DNA of 64,000 nt from Streptomyces sp. CNQ-509 (GTDB lineage: Bacteria; Actinomycetota; Actinomycetes; Streptomycetales; Streptomycetaceae). Location: assembly GCF_001011035.1 (NCBI RefSeq), contig NZ_CP011492.1, positions 4,349,001 through 4,413,000 on the forward strand, written 5' to 3'. The notes under the pieces were generated by a model. It was not told the origin of the DNA. It saw only the letters and a program-made list of their open reading frames with translations, and ran no database searches. The position numbers and the translations under genes were made by a program. Position 1 is the first letter of the stretch; the number at the start of each line of letters is the position of its first letter. This document shows positions 19,628 through 28,346 of the stretch, in pieces.

Positions 19628-20641
19628 ATGGACATTCTCGTGCTGGGCGGTACGGCCTGGGTGGGCCGTGAGGTGTCGCGGCTGGCGCTCGCGCGCGGGC
19701 ACCGGGTGACGTGTCTCGCACGCGGCGAGAGCGGCGGGGTGGCGGACGGCGCGGAGCTGGTGGCCGCCGACCGGCGGGACCCCGGCGCGTACGACGCGCT
19801 GCCGGCCCGTACCGCGGACCGCCCCTGGGACGCCGTGGTCGAGGTGTCGTGGCAGCCCGGCTTCGTCCGCGGCGCCCTCGCCGCGCTCGCGGACGTCGCC
19901 CGGCACTGGACCTACGTCTCCTCCGGCAACGTCTACGCCACCCACCACCGGCCCGGGGCCGACGAGTCCGCGCCGCTGATGGAGCCCACCGACCGCGACG
20001 AGGTCGACCGCGAGCTGTACGGCGAGGCCAAGTCGGCCTGCGAACAGGCCACCCGGGCGGCGGTCGGCGGCGACCGGCTCGTCATCGCCCGCGCCGGCCT
20101 CATCGGCGGCCCCGGCGACCACACGGGCCGTACGGGCTACTGGGTCGCCCGCGCCGCCCGCGACCCCGAGTCCCCGATGCTGGTGCCCGCGGGGCCGCAT
20201 CTGTCGACGCAGGTCGTGGACGTCCGCGATCTCGTCGCCTGGCTGCTCGACAACGCGGACTCCGGCCGCACCGGCACGTACGACACGGTCGGCCCGGTCG
20301 TCTCGCTCGACGACTGGATCCGGCTCTCGCGGGAGGTCGGCGGGCACACGGGGCCGGTGGCCGCGGCCGGTTCGGCGTGGCTGCGGGGGCAGGGTGTGGA
20401 GCAGTTCATGGGGGCGGAGTCGCTGGCGATGTGGCTGGACGAGCCGGGCTGGGAGGGCTTCACGTCGCGCAGCGGCGCCGCGGCGGTGGCGGCGGGGCTG
20501 ACGCACAGGCCGCGCGCACAACTGCTGGCGGACACGCTGGCGTGGGAGCGGGAGCAGGGGCTCCACCGGCCGCGGCGGGCGGGGCTGAGCCCGGCCCGGG
20601 AGCGCGAACTGCTGGCGGCGCTGGCGGAGGCGGAGGCGTAG
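19628..20641 (+). CDS. NAD-dependent epimerase/dehydratase-family protein
   Basis: The protein has 337 residues from the ATG at 19628. The Rossmann motif LVLGGTAWVGREVSRLAL is at the N terminus. It is followed by VVEVSWQPGFVRGAL, TYVSSGNVYATH (catalytic Ser region), YGEAKSACEQATR (YxxxK) and LIGGPGDHTGRTGYW. This is an atypical short-chain dehydrogenase of the isoflavone-reductase/epimerase group often annotated as a reductase. Substrate unknown; monocistronic. Confidence 0.9.
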   Translation: MDILVLGGTAWVGREVSRLALARGHRVTCLARGESGGVADGAELVAADRRDPGAYDALPARTADRPWDAVVEVSWQPGFVRGALAALADVARHWTYVSSGNVYATHHRPGADESAPLMEPTDRDEVDRELYGEAKSACEQATRAAVGGDRLVIARAGLIGGPGDHTGRTGYWVARAARDPESPMLVPAGPHLSTQVVDVRDLVAWLLDNADSGRTGTYDTVGPVVSLDDWIRLSREVGGHTGPVAAAGSAWLRGQGVEQFMGAESLAMWLDEPGWEGFTSRSGAAAVAAGLTHRPRAQLLADTLAWEREQGLHRPRRAGLSPARERELLAALAEAEA

Positions 20642-20756
20642 GGGCCGCTCCGGGTCAGTGCTGCCCGCCTGGCAAGAGATCCCACGAATTGAATGCGATT
20701 TCCCCGCCTGCTGCATGTCAGGCCGTTTATCTGACGAGATCGCACGCGCCGGTAAA

Positions 20757-21215
20757 TCAGTCCACGACCTTGATCTTCTTCATCGTGGGCTGCGAGATGA
20801 CCCGGGCGACGCCCGGGATCCCGATGATCTTCCCGGTCTGGAACCGCTCGTACGCCGCGTAGTCCGCGACCAGCACCCGCAGGAAGTAGTCCGGCGTGCC
20901 GAACACCCGCCGGAACTCCACCACCTCGTCGTACGCGCCGATCGTCGCCTCCAGTCCGGCGAGGGTGTCGAGGTCGCTCACCGACACCTCGATCGACACG
21001 ATCACTTCGAGCCCGCGCCCCGCCGCCTCCTCGTCCACCCGCGCCCGGTACCCCGTGATGATCCCGGCCTCCTCCAGCCGCTTCACCCGCCGCAGGCAGG
21101 GCGGCGGCGTCAGCCCGACGCGGCGGGCCAGCTCGACGTTCGTCAGCCGGCCGTCCCGCTGGAGCTGACGCAGAATTTCACGATCAAGCTCGTCAAGTTT
21201 TCGTTCATTGCTCAT
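20757..21215 (-). CDS. Lrp/AsnC-family regulator
   Basis: The protein has 152 residues. The HTH reads LDELDREILRQLQRDGRLTNVELARRVGLTPPPCLRRVKRLEEAG, the Lrp signature. The RAM ligand domain follows (VSIEVSVSDLDTLAGLEATIGAYDEVVEFRRVFGTPDYFLRV). It is divergent from azlC-azlD, so it probably controls branched-chain amino acid export in response to an amino acid, as in other AzlCD-linked Lrp proteins. Confidence 0.94.
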   Translation of the reverse strand: MSNERKLDELDREILRQLQRDGRLTNVELARRVGLTPPPCLRRVKRLEEAGIITGYRARVDEEAAGRGLEVIVSIEVSVSDLDTLAGLEATIGAYDEVVEFRRVFGTPDYFLRVLVADYAAYERFQTGKIIGIPGVARVISQPTMKKIKVVD

Positions 21216-21277
21216 CGCGCCAGACTAGCGCCATAATCCGCAACCATATGAGCCGCGGAAGTTTCTAGGATCGGCAC

Positions 21278-21979
21278 ATGCCGCACCAGCTACGCGCCGA
21301 TCTCTCCCGGGCGCTCGCCGACTCCGGGTCCGTCGGGCTCGGCGCCTTCCCCATGGGCGTCGCGTTCGGCGTCCTCGTCGTCCACTCGGGCCTCGACTGG
21401 TGGTGGGCGAGCGTCTTCTCGGGCCTGATCTACGCCGGTTCGCTGGAGTTCCTCTTCCTCGGCCTGGTGCTGGCCGCCGCGCCGCTGGGGCAGATCGCGC
21501 TGACGGCGTTCACGGTCAACTTCCGGCACGTCTTCTACGCCCTGTCCTTCCCCCTGCACCGCGTCCGCGGCCGCGCGGCCAGGGCGTACAGCACCTTCGC
21601 GCTCTCCGACGAGGCGTACGCCGTCACCGCGCACCCCGCCGCGCAGTCCTACCCGGGGCGCCGCGTGCTGTGGCTCCAGGTCTTCATCCACCTCTACTGG
21701 GCCGGCGGCGCCACCACCGGCGCCCTGCTCGGCGCCGCCGTCCCCGCGGGCGTCGAGGGCCTGGACTTCGCCGTCACCGCGCTCTTCACCGTGCTGGCCC
21801 TCGACGCGCTCCGCGACCGGCCCGGGCTCGCCGTGCCCGCGCTGGCGCTGTGCTGCGCGCTGACGGCGCGGTTCGCGGTGCCGGGCGGGCAGCTCTTCGC
21901 CGCGTTCGTGCTCTTCGCCGCCGCGCTCCTCGCCCGCTACGCCGCCGTACGGCGGCGGGAGGCGGGCGCACGTGCCTGA
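21278..21979 (+). CDS. azlC: AzlC-family branched-chain amino acid exporter subunit
   Basis: The protein has 233 residues with about seven hydrophobic segments. Typical motifs are GAFPMGVAFGVLVVHSGLDWWWASVFSGLIYAGSLEFLFLGL, TVNFRHVFYALSFPLHRV and TFALSDEAYAVT. It forms the large subunit of an AzlCD amino acid exporter in the membrane. Its stop overlaps the azlD GTG start by 8 bp, indicating translational coupling. It is divergent from an Lrp regulator across a 62-bp gap. Confidence 0.93.
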   Translation: MPHQLRADLSRALADSGSVGLGAFPMGVAFGVLVVHSGLDWWWASVFSGLIYAGSLEFLFLGLVLAAAPLGQIALTAFTVNFRHVFYALSFPLHRVRGRAARAYSTFALSDEAYAVTAHPAAQSYPGRRVLWLQVFIHLYWAGGATTGALLGAAVPAGVEGLDFAVTALFTVLALDALRDRPGLAVPALALCCALTARFAVPGGQLFAAFVLFAAALLARYAAVRRREAGARA

Positions 21980-22307
21980 CACCCCCGCCGCCGGATACCT
22001 GCTCGCCGCCGTCGCGGTCGCCGTCGCCGTCACCTGGGCGCTGCGCGCGCTGCCGTTCGCCGCGCTGGCGCCGCTGCGGTCCAGCCCGCTCGTGGCGTAC
22101 CTCGACGCGGCGATGCCCGTGGGCGTCATGGTCATCCTCGCCGCCTACACCCTGCGCCACCTCGCGCCGCGCGACCCCGGGGCGGCGTGGCCGACGGTGC
22201 TCGCGCTGGCCGCCACCGTGGCCGTCCACCTGTGGCGGCGGAACGTGCTGCTGTCGATACTCGGCGGCACGGCGGTCCATGTGGTGCTCGCCAGCGCGGT
22301 GTTCTGA
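21972..22307 (+). CDS. azlD: AzlD-family small subunit of the branched-chain amino acid exporter
   Basis: The protein has 111 residues, four hydrophobic segments (AVAVAVAVTWALRALPFAAL, VGVMVILAAYTLRHL and others), and the WRRN motif near residue 90 typical of AzlD. The GTG start overlaps the azlC stop. It is followed by a strong bidirectional terminator. Confidence 0.92.
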   Translation: MPDTPAAGYLLAAVAVAVAVTWALRALPFAALAPLRSSPLVAYLDAAMPVGVMVILAAYTLRHLAPRDPGAAWPTVLALAATVAVHLWRRNVLLSILGGTAVHVVLASAVF

Positions 22308-22418
22308 GCACCTCCGACCTCTGTGCCTGCCTTGTCCCGGTGAGTGCGGGATCGCCGGGGAAAAGTGGATTGCTCTCGACTCCCGTGCGGGGAATGGGCT
22401 TTGCGGCCGGCACATGCC

Positions 22419-22448
22419 GCGGCCCGGCGGACGAATCCGCCGGGCCGC
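22419..22448. terminator. bidirectional terminator between azlD and the GH97 gene
   Basis: A perfect 13-bp stem (22419-22431 and 22436-22448) with a CGAA tetraloop, between convergent genes. Confidence 0.85.
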
Positions 22449-22465
22449 GAGGGGGGTGGTGCCGC

Positions 22466-25207
22466 TCAGCCGCAGGTGACCTTCGGGTCGGCCCAGTCCG
22501 CGTGGTCGTAGCTGATGCCGTCGCCGCCGTCCGCCACCTCCAGGGTGAGGAGGTCGACGCCGGTCACGTCGGCCGTCACGGACTGCGCGGCGTCCGTGCC
22601 GCGCAGGGTGCCGGTCGCCGTCAGCTCGGTGCCGTCGCCGAGGACCCGGAAGCTCACCGAGCCGCGGTCGCCGACCTCGTCGTCCACGCCGACCTGCGCG
22701 GCGAAGGAGGTGCACGCGCCGCCGAGGTAGACCGTCACGCGGGACGGCGCGTGAGCGCCGAGGCCCTTGGCGTACGTCGTGCCGCCGATGGTGAGCGGCG
22801 CGCCGTCACCGGCGCCGTCGTCACCGACGCTGGTGTCGATCTCGACCGGGCCCCAGCCGTTCGACGCCGTGAGCAGGTGCAGGTCGCCCACGTGCGCCTC
22901 GCCCTGTGGCACCGGCGGGGCGACCAGCACCCGCACGGCCCGCTCGACGTGCACCCGGGGCTCCGCGGGGCCCGCCCCCGGCGCGCTGTACTCCGCGACG
23001 ACGGGCACGTCCACGTACCCCGGCTCCGCCGACTCCGGGACGCGTACCGTCCAGCTTCCCGACACCGCCTGCCCCGGCCGGAGCGCCGGGCGCGCCACGT
23101 CCTCGCCCGCCGCCGTCCAGCCGGCCCGCGGCCGGGCGCCGAGGGTGACGTTCCGCAGCGTCGCGGACTCCCCGTCGGCGGCGGCGAAGCGGCCGGTGAC
23201 CTCGATCTCGTCGCCGGACGACACGGTCGCCGAGCCGGGAGTGATCGCGAGCCCGGTCGCCGGCGTGGTCCGTACCGGCTCGTCGCACGTCGACCGGCCG
23301 TTCTCGGCGGCGCAGACGACCGCCACGAACCCGCCGTTCTCCGCCACCGGCACGGTCAGCCGGGCGTCGCCGCCGACCCTGCGGGTCTCGCGGGCCAGCC
23401 CGTCCGCGCCGTCCGTCACCAGCTCCACCAGCAGCCGCTCGCCGTCGTCCGCGCCGAGCCGGCCGAGGTCCACCTCGGCGGTACCGGCCGCGCCCGCGTG
23501 GATGCCGCCGACGAACCAGCGGTCGCCGGCGCGGCGCGCCAGCACCGCGTCGTCGCCCGGCCGCCCGCCGAGGTAGCGGGTCTCGTCCCACACCGTGGGC
23601 AGTTGGTCGAGCACGCGCTCGGCCTCGGGCAGCGTGGCGTACGTCTCCGGGCTGTCCGCGGGGTGCTGGAGCCCGGACTCGTAGACGACGGGCAGCGCCA
23701 GCTCGTGCGCGTCGCTGTGCGTCCTGTTGGTCATGGAGAAGGTGCCGGGCGTGACGTCGGCGGAGCCGACGACGTTCCGGGTGAACGGCAGCATCGTGTT
23801 GTACGTGGGCGTGAGCGGCTGGTTGAAGGAGTAGTACTCGTGCCCGCGCACCGCCTCGTACGTCATCAGGTGCGGCCAGGTGCGCTGGAGGCCCTTCGGC
23901 AGCGTCGCGCCGTGGAAGTTGACGAGCAGCCTGTGCTCGGCGGTGGCGGCGAGCACGTCCTCGTACCAGGCGTGCCTGCCGACGCCCTCGGGCTCGCCCC
24001 CGCCGGAGTTCATGAAGTCGACCTTGACGCCCTTGACGCCCCAGTCGTTCAGCTCGCCGAAGACGGTCTCCATCTCCTGTGGGGTGTCGACCTCCCACCA
24101 GCGGAACCAGAGCAGGATGTCGACGCCCTTGGTGCGCGCGTACCGCACCAGCTCCGGCACCCACTCGCGGCTCCAGCCCTCGTCGACCAGCGTGTACTCC
24201 CAGCCGTGCGCGGCCGCGTAGTCGACGTAGTCCTTCTGCCGCTCGAAGTCCCGCGGACTGTCGTGCTCGACGAGCCAGGACCAGGAGACGGTGCCGGGCC
24301 GGATCCAGGAGGTGTCGGAGAACTCGGCGTCCGGCGCGAGGTCGCTGACGAGCGTCGACTCGGTGACGGTCGCCAGGTCCCCGACGATCGCCGTACGCCA
24401 CGGGGTCGCCAGGTCGCCGGGGGAGACGACCTCGGCCTCGGCGAGCGCCACGTCGTACGCGCCGCCGCCGGCATGCGCGAGCTTGCTGCCGGGGTACGTG
24501 GAGTCCATGCCGGACTCGGTGAGCAGCACGTAGTCGTCGGCGGCGACCTCGAAGAGCGCGGGGTAGCCGTAGTCGTCCGCGGCGGCGCCGCCCGCGGTGG
24601 TCTCGCCGCGTACCTCCTCGTACCAGGAGGTGTGCGGCAGCAGCCAGGCGGGGGCGTCGGCGGGCAGCCGGTAGCCGCTGGCCTCGCCGGTGACGACGGT
24701 GCCCTCGGAGTCGGGCAGTTCGTAGCGGAAGGCGACGCCGTCGCGGGCGACGCGGACGACGAGGTCCATGCGCACGCCGCCGTCGCCGCGCAGCGCGAAG
24801 CGGGACTCCGTCATGGGGGAGTCCACGCGGCGCTGCTTGCCGGTGGTCATCTCGTACCGCTCGCGCAGGCTGCGGTCGTCGCGGCCGAGGACGTCGAGCC
24901 CGCGGGTGAGGTCGGCGCCCTTGGTGCGCAGGCCCAGCGGGGAGTCGGGGAGGACTTCGTCCCCGCCCCGGCGGACGGTGAGCGTGAGGGCGCCGGTCGC
25001 GTCGTCGCGGACGACGTCGGCGGCGAGTTGATCGTTGTTGCCTTGTGGTGGGGCCACGGTCCAGACATCGGAGGTCGTGGCGGTAGGGGTCGGGGAGTCG
25101 GGGACGGGCGTCGCCGCGGCGGGTGACAGCCAGGCGGTGGCCAGGACAGTGAACGCGGTCAGCATGGTGCCGGCCGGCCGCCGTCCCAGCGGGCCGAAGA
25201 GGGGCAC
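22466..25207 (-). CDS. secreted glycoside hydrolase family 97 enzyme with NEW3-like and NPCBM domains
   Basis: The protein has 913 residues with a signal peptide (TMLTAFTVLATAWLSPAAA). The GH97 N-terminal sandwich spans about residues 45-290, then a TIM barrel with YTLVDEGWSREWVPELVRYA, ILLWFRWW, GVKGVKVDFMNSGGGE, LLVNFHGATLPKGLQRTWPHLMTYEAVRG and VVGSADVTPGTFS. A GH97 C-terminal domain follows. An NEW3-type beta domain (ARPALRPGQAVSGSWTVRVP) and a galactose-binding NPCBM domain (TIGGTTYAKGLGAHAPSRVTVYL) then extend it beyond the usual 650-residue core. GH97 enzymes are exo-alpha-galactosidases or glucosidases, either retaining or inverting; which one is unresolved. Monocistronic, with its own 100-bp AT-richer upstream region. 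Confidence 0.93.
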   Translation of the reverse strand: MPLFGPLGRRPAGTMLTAFTVLATAWLSPAAATPVPDSPTPTATTSDVWTVAPPQGNNDQLAADVVRDDATGALTLTVRRGGDEVLPDSPLGLRTKGADLTRGLDVLGRDDRSLRERYEMTTGKQRRVDSPMTESRFALRGDGGVRMDLVVRVARDGVAFRYELPDSEGTVVTGEASGYRLPADAPAWLLPHTSWYEEVRGETTAGGAAADDYGYPALFEVAADDYVLLTESGMDSTYPGSKLAHAGGGAYDVALAEAEVVSPGDLATPWRTAIVGDLATVTESTLVSDLAPDAEFSDTSWIRPGTVSWSWLVEHDSPRDFERQKDYVDYAAAHGWEYTLVDEGWSREWVPELVRYARTKGVDILLWFRWWEVDTPQEMETVFGELNDWGVKGVKVDFMNSGGGEPEGVGRHAWYEDVLAATAEHRLLVNFHGATLPKGLQRTWPHLMTYEAVRGHEYYSFNQPLTPTYNTMLPFTRNVVGSADVTPGTFSMTNRTHSDAHELALPVVYESGLQHPADSPETYATLPEAERVLDQLPTVWDETRYLGGRPGDDAVLARRAGDRWFVGGIHAGAAGTAEVDLGRLGADDGERLLVELVTDGADGLARETRRVGGDARLTVPVAENGGFVAVVCAAENGRSTCDEPVRTTPATGLAITPGSATVSSGDEIEVTGRFAAADGESATLRNVTLGARPRAGWTAAGEDVARPALRPGQAVSGSWTVRVPESAEPGYVDVPVVAEYSAPGAGPAEPRVHVERAVRVLVAPPVPQGEAHVGDLHLLTASNGWGPVEIDTSVGDDGAGDGAPLTIGGTTYAKGLGAHAPSRVTVYLGGACTSFAAQVGVDDEVGDRGSVSFRVLGDGTELTATGTLRGTDAAQSVTADVTGVDLLTLEVADGGDGISYDHADWADPKVTCG

Positions 25208-25310
25208 GGGTGCTCCTTACACATCGGATGAGCAGGAGGAACCGATGAACTGACGTGTTGCACTCTGTTGGTTCGCGTCTGGTTGAGTTAATTCTTGTGA
25301 GGGAGGGCTG

Positions 25311-26951
25311 TCAAGAGTCCTCGCCGGGCGGGCCCGACGGGTCCGTCCCATCGGCGCCACCGGGCTGGTTCTCCTCCACGAGATGGCGGCTGACCTCCGC
25401 CGACGTCAGCCCCAGCCCGCCCAGCGTGATCTCGTCCCACGCCTGCAGCCTGCGCGTACTCCGGTCGAGATAGAGCACGGACGCGCTCACCTTCTCCGGT
25501 ACGTCCTGCTCCACCGCGCGCAGCCCGCCGCCGCCCGCCGAGCCCTCGACCATCAGCCGCGTGCCGTCCGGCAGGTCGTGCTGCTTGCGGTTGTGGCGGT
25601 GGCCGGCCAGCGCCAGCGGCACCAGACCGTCGACCTGCTCCAGCGCCACCGGGTTGTGCGCGATGGCCAGGTCCGCGGGCCGGCCCCGGTCCCGTAGCCC
25701 GGCGAGCGCCGCGGCCAGCCGCTCGCCGGCCGCCGTCTCCGCGGGGTCGCCGGCCGCGGCGACGGAGCGGTCCGGGGTGAACTGCGGGTCCCCGATCCCC
25801 GCGATCCGCACCCCCGCCACGACCACCGACTCGCCGTCGTCCACGACCCGCGCGTTCTTCTGCCGCTCGACGGCGGCCTGGGTCGCGAGCGAGTCGTGGT
25901 TGCCGCGGACCCACACGTACGGGACGCCGAGCGTGGCGATCGGGTCGAGGTAGACGTTCTCCGCCTCCGAGCCGTGGTCCATCGTGTCGCCGGTGTCGAT
26001 GACCGCGTCCAGCTCGTACTGGTCGACCAGCGAGCGGATGATGCCCCACGCGGCGGGGTTGAGATGCATGTCGGAGACGTGCAGGAAGCGGACGGTGGAG
26101 GGGTCGGGGCGGTACGCGGGGAGGGTGGACGCGGCGTCGTACAGCTTGCTGACGTTGGTCACCAGGCGGGCCAGTTCCTGCTGGTACACGTCGAACTCGG
26201 TGACGATGCTGCGCGCGTCGCCGATGACGCTGGGCGCGCTGGTCAGCAGCCCGGAGTACTTCGGCTCCAGCACGGACTTGGGGTTCCACGTCGCGAAGGC
26301 GGCGGCGCCGGACGCGGCGAGCAGCGCGAGCGCCAGCCCGCCGGCGGCCAGCGCCCGGCGCGGCGTGCGGTAGACGGCGAGCCCGAGCGCGGTCGCCCCG
26401 ACGAGGGCGGCGCCCCCGGAGCGTACGCCCAGATCGAACGTGCTCCGGAGGATGTCCGCGGCCACCTCGTCCTCCAGCCCGGAGAACTCCTCGGGGTGCG
26501 CGACGAGCGCGCGGGAGCGGTCCGGGTCGAGCCGCTCGACCTCGACGTCGAGGCGGAGGGGGGCGTCGTGGCTGTCCATGTCGATGGCGCCGAGCGGCGA
26601 GACGCTGATGCGGGTGTCGCCGGTGACGCTCGGCGTGAGCGCCATCCGGGTGTCCACGGGCCCCACCGACGTCTCCACCCCGCCGACGACGAGCAGCCCG
26701 AGCCCGGCCCCGACGACCGTGACGGCGGCGAGGCCGAGGGCGCGCGCGTACGGGTGGGGGCGCTGGACGAGGGACGACTCGACCCGGCGCCGCCGGGGGG
26801 CGCGCGGCGGGCGCGCCGGCCGCGCTCCGCGCGCCCGGTCGGCCAGGCGGCGGACGGCGGCGGGGAAGCGGCGGACACGGGCGGGGGCGCGGCGGAGCCG
26901 CTCGAACAGTGCGCGGACGGGCGAGACCGCAAAAGGCACTTCGCGGGCCAT
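25311..26951 (-). CDS. membrane-anchored calcineurin-like metallophosphoesterase
   Basis: The protein has 546 residues from MAREVPF at 26951. The frame stays open upstream, but that extension is the shadow of the opposite strand. Membrane helices lie near residues 75-95 (LGLAAVTVVGAGLGLLVVGG) and 190-240. The phosphoesterase domain starts near residue 300: FLHVSDMHLNPAAW, VIDTGDTMDHG, WVRGNHDSLA, LAIAHNP and LALAGHRHNR. These five motifs supply all the usual metal ligands. The domain probably faces outside. Substrate unknown; unusual in having a long double-spanning N-terminal part. Divergent from the small zincin gene. Confidence 0.92.
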   Translation of the reverse strand: MAREVPFAVSPVRALFERLRRAPARVRRFPAAVRRLADRARGARPARPPRAPRRRRVESSLVQRPHPYARALGLAAVTVVGAGLGLLVVGGVETSVGPVDTRMALTPSVTGDTRISVSPLGAIDMDSHDAPLRLDVEVERLDPDRSRALVAHPEEFSGLEDEVAADILRSTFDLGVRSGGAALVGATALGLAVYRTPRRALAAGGLALALLAASGAAAFATWNPKSVLEPKYSGLLTSAPSVIGDARSIVTEFDVYQQELARLVTNVSKLYDAASTLPAYRPDPSTVRFLHVSDMHLNPAAWGIIRSLVDQYELDAVIDTGDTMDHGSEAENVYLDPIATLGVPYVWVRGNHDSLATQAAVERQKNARVVDDGESVVVAGVRIAGIGDPQFTPDRSVAAAGDPAETAAGERLAAALAGLRDRGRPADLAIAHNPVALEQVDGLVPLALAGHRHNRKQHDLPDGTRLMVEGSAGGGGLRAVEQDVPEKVSASVLYLDRSTRRLQAWDEITLGGLGLTSAEVSRHLVEENQPGGADGTDPSGPPGEDS

Positions 26952-27002
26952 TCGCAACGTATGCCCGGTGTGACCCGTCACTATTCGGCGGCCTGAAGCA
27001 GA

Positions 27003-27362
27003 ATGGGCCGCGTGCTGGACATGTCGAACGAAGAGTTCGAGGAACTGGTCGCGCAGGCGCTCGACCGGATCCCTGCGGAGCTGACCCGGCTGATGGACAA
27101 CGTCGCGGTCTTCGTCGAACCCGAGCCGCCGCCGGACGACCCCGGCCTGCTCGGCCTCTACGAGGGCACTCCGCTGACGGAGCGCGGCGAGTGGTACGCG
27201 GGGGTGCTGCCGGACCGGATCACGATCTACCGCGGACCGACGCTGCGGATGTGCGAGTCGCGGGAGGACGTGGTCGCGGAGACGGAGATCACGGTGGTGC
27301 ACGAGATCGCCCACCACTTCGGCATCGACGACGACAGGCTGCACGCGCTGGGGTACGGCTGA
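27003..27362 (+). CDS. small zincin-like metallopeptidase family protein (DUF1025)
   Basis: The protein has 119 residues. The motif HEIAHHFGIDDDRLHALGY near the C terminus is the HExxH...D signature of the small zincin family found in most actinobacteria. MSNEEFEELVAQALDRIP near the N terminus is equally conserved. No peptidase activity is established for the family, as far as I know. Start alternatives are ATG 27003 or 27021 (MSNEEF). Confidence 0.92.
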   Translation: MGRVLDMSNEEFEELVAQALDRIPAELTRLMDNVAVFVEPEPPPDDPGLLGLYEGTPLTERGEWYAGVLPDRITIYRGPTLRMCESREDVVAETEITVVHEIAHHFGIDDDRLHALGYG

Positions 27363-27460
27363 GGCGCGCTCCCGGGGCGGCGCGCGGCGATCACGCAACT
27401 CACCGTGCGGGACGGCCTGATGACGGCGGTCCGCGCATCCGTCTACGGCGGTGGCGGCCG

Positions 27461-28012
27461 TCAGGCGGAGGGGAGTCGGGGGGAGGAGCCGCCGGCGCCC
27501 GCGGCCGCGCCGCCGCCGGTCGTGTCGTCGCCGGTGGGCGTCGGGGTCGGGGTCGGTGTGGGGGTCGGCGTCGGGTCCGGGACCGTGGGGGTCGGGGACG
27601 GGGTCGTCGGCTGGGGGCGGGGGCGCGGGGTGGTGGGCCGCGGGGGGTCCGGGGTGCCGCGGGTGCCGCCCGCGTCTGCGGGTTCGCGGGTGCCGGGGGA
27701 CGGCGACTCCGGGTCGGCCGCGCCGTCGCTCCTCCGGCCCGTGGCGGAGGGCTCCTTCTGGTCGCCGTCGCGCTCGCCGGCGGGCCCCCGGGCCCCGCCC
27801 GCCTCGCGGGTGCCGGTGCCGCCGGCCGCGGCGGACGGTGCGTCGTTGACCCGTACGCCGCCGTCGGGCTCGGTGCCGCTGCGGCCCGAGCCGGGGTCGG
27901 GGGCGCCGGGCCTGCCGGAGCCGGAGACGGTCATGCACCCGCCGAGCGCCAGCACCGCCAGCGTGGCGGCTGAGATCCGCAGGGCGGCGGCACGGGCTGT
28001 CGGCTCAGGCAT
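27461..28012 (-). CDS. Pro/Thr-rich putative lipoprotein
   Basis: The protein has 183 residues. A lipoprotein signal ends in LAVLALGGC (lipobox cysteine near residue 26). The rest is low-complexity, with a Gly/Arg-rich middle and a (PT)n run near residues 145-165 followed by GDDTTGGGAAAG. It is probably a surface-tethered, extended cell-wall-spanning protein. No domain is seen; function unknown. Confidence 0.75.
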   Translation of the reverse strand: MPEPTARAAALRISAATLAVLALGGCMTVSGSGRPGAPDPGSGRSGTEPDGGVRVNDAPSAAAGGTGTREAGGARGPAGERDGDQKEPSATGRRSDGAADPESPSPGTREPADAGGTRGTPDPPRPTTPRPRPQPTTPSPTPTVPDPTPTPTPTPTPTPTGDDTTGGGAAAGAGGSSPRLPSA

Positions 28013-28346
28013 GGGGAGCCCCTTTCAGGACGTGTCGTACGCTCAACTCCCCAGCGCCCGCGGAGGACACGGGGCGCGTCGCGGGGCGCACCGACCGGCG
28101 CGTACCCGATCCGCGCGCCCTGGGGCACCACCCCGCGAGCCGTGCCCGCGGAACGGATTTGCCAGCCGGGCCCCCGGGTGCGTACTCTGGTAGATCGTTT
28201 GATCCCATTTGCCCGGCGCCCCACCGAAGCGCGCCGTGTGTGGCGCGTTCCCTTCCCTGCCGTGGCAGACCGCAAGAGGCGGTCCGTGTACCTCCGCCGC
28301 GGAGTCGTGGCGCGTGCCGACGACTGCGGAAGGCTTTAACTCGTTC
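28013..28346 (+). promoter_or_regulatory. long leader region upstream of the DEAD-box helicase
   Basis: A 334-bp gap between divergent genes. A small perfect hairpin GACCGC/GCGGTC with an AAGAG loop lies at 28268-28284, inside what would be a long untranslated leader. An AT-richer TAGATCGTTTGATCCC patch lies at 28191-28206. RNA helicase genes often have structured leaders, but no known riboswitch or thermoregulator consensus is recognised here. Confidence 0.4.

Noticed and set aside
22187..25126. 979-residue plus-strand open frame
   Set aside because: Shadow of the GH97 gene; Val/Arg/Ala-rich with no recognisable fold.
27530..27620. GGGGTC-rich repeats as a regulatory array
   Set aside because: They encode the Pro-Thr repeat linker of the lipoprotein on the minus strand.
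26952..27938. Long N-terminal extension of the metallophosphoesterase
   Set aside because: The open frame continues to 27938, but the extension is Arg/Pro/His-rich antisense of the zincin and lipoprotein genes; MAREVPF at 26951 is the sensible start.
28268..28284. Riboswitch in the DEAD-box leader
   Set aside because: Only one short hairpin is visible; no known riboswitch consensus can be recognised.
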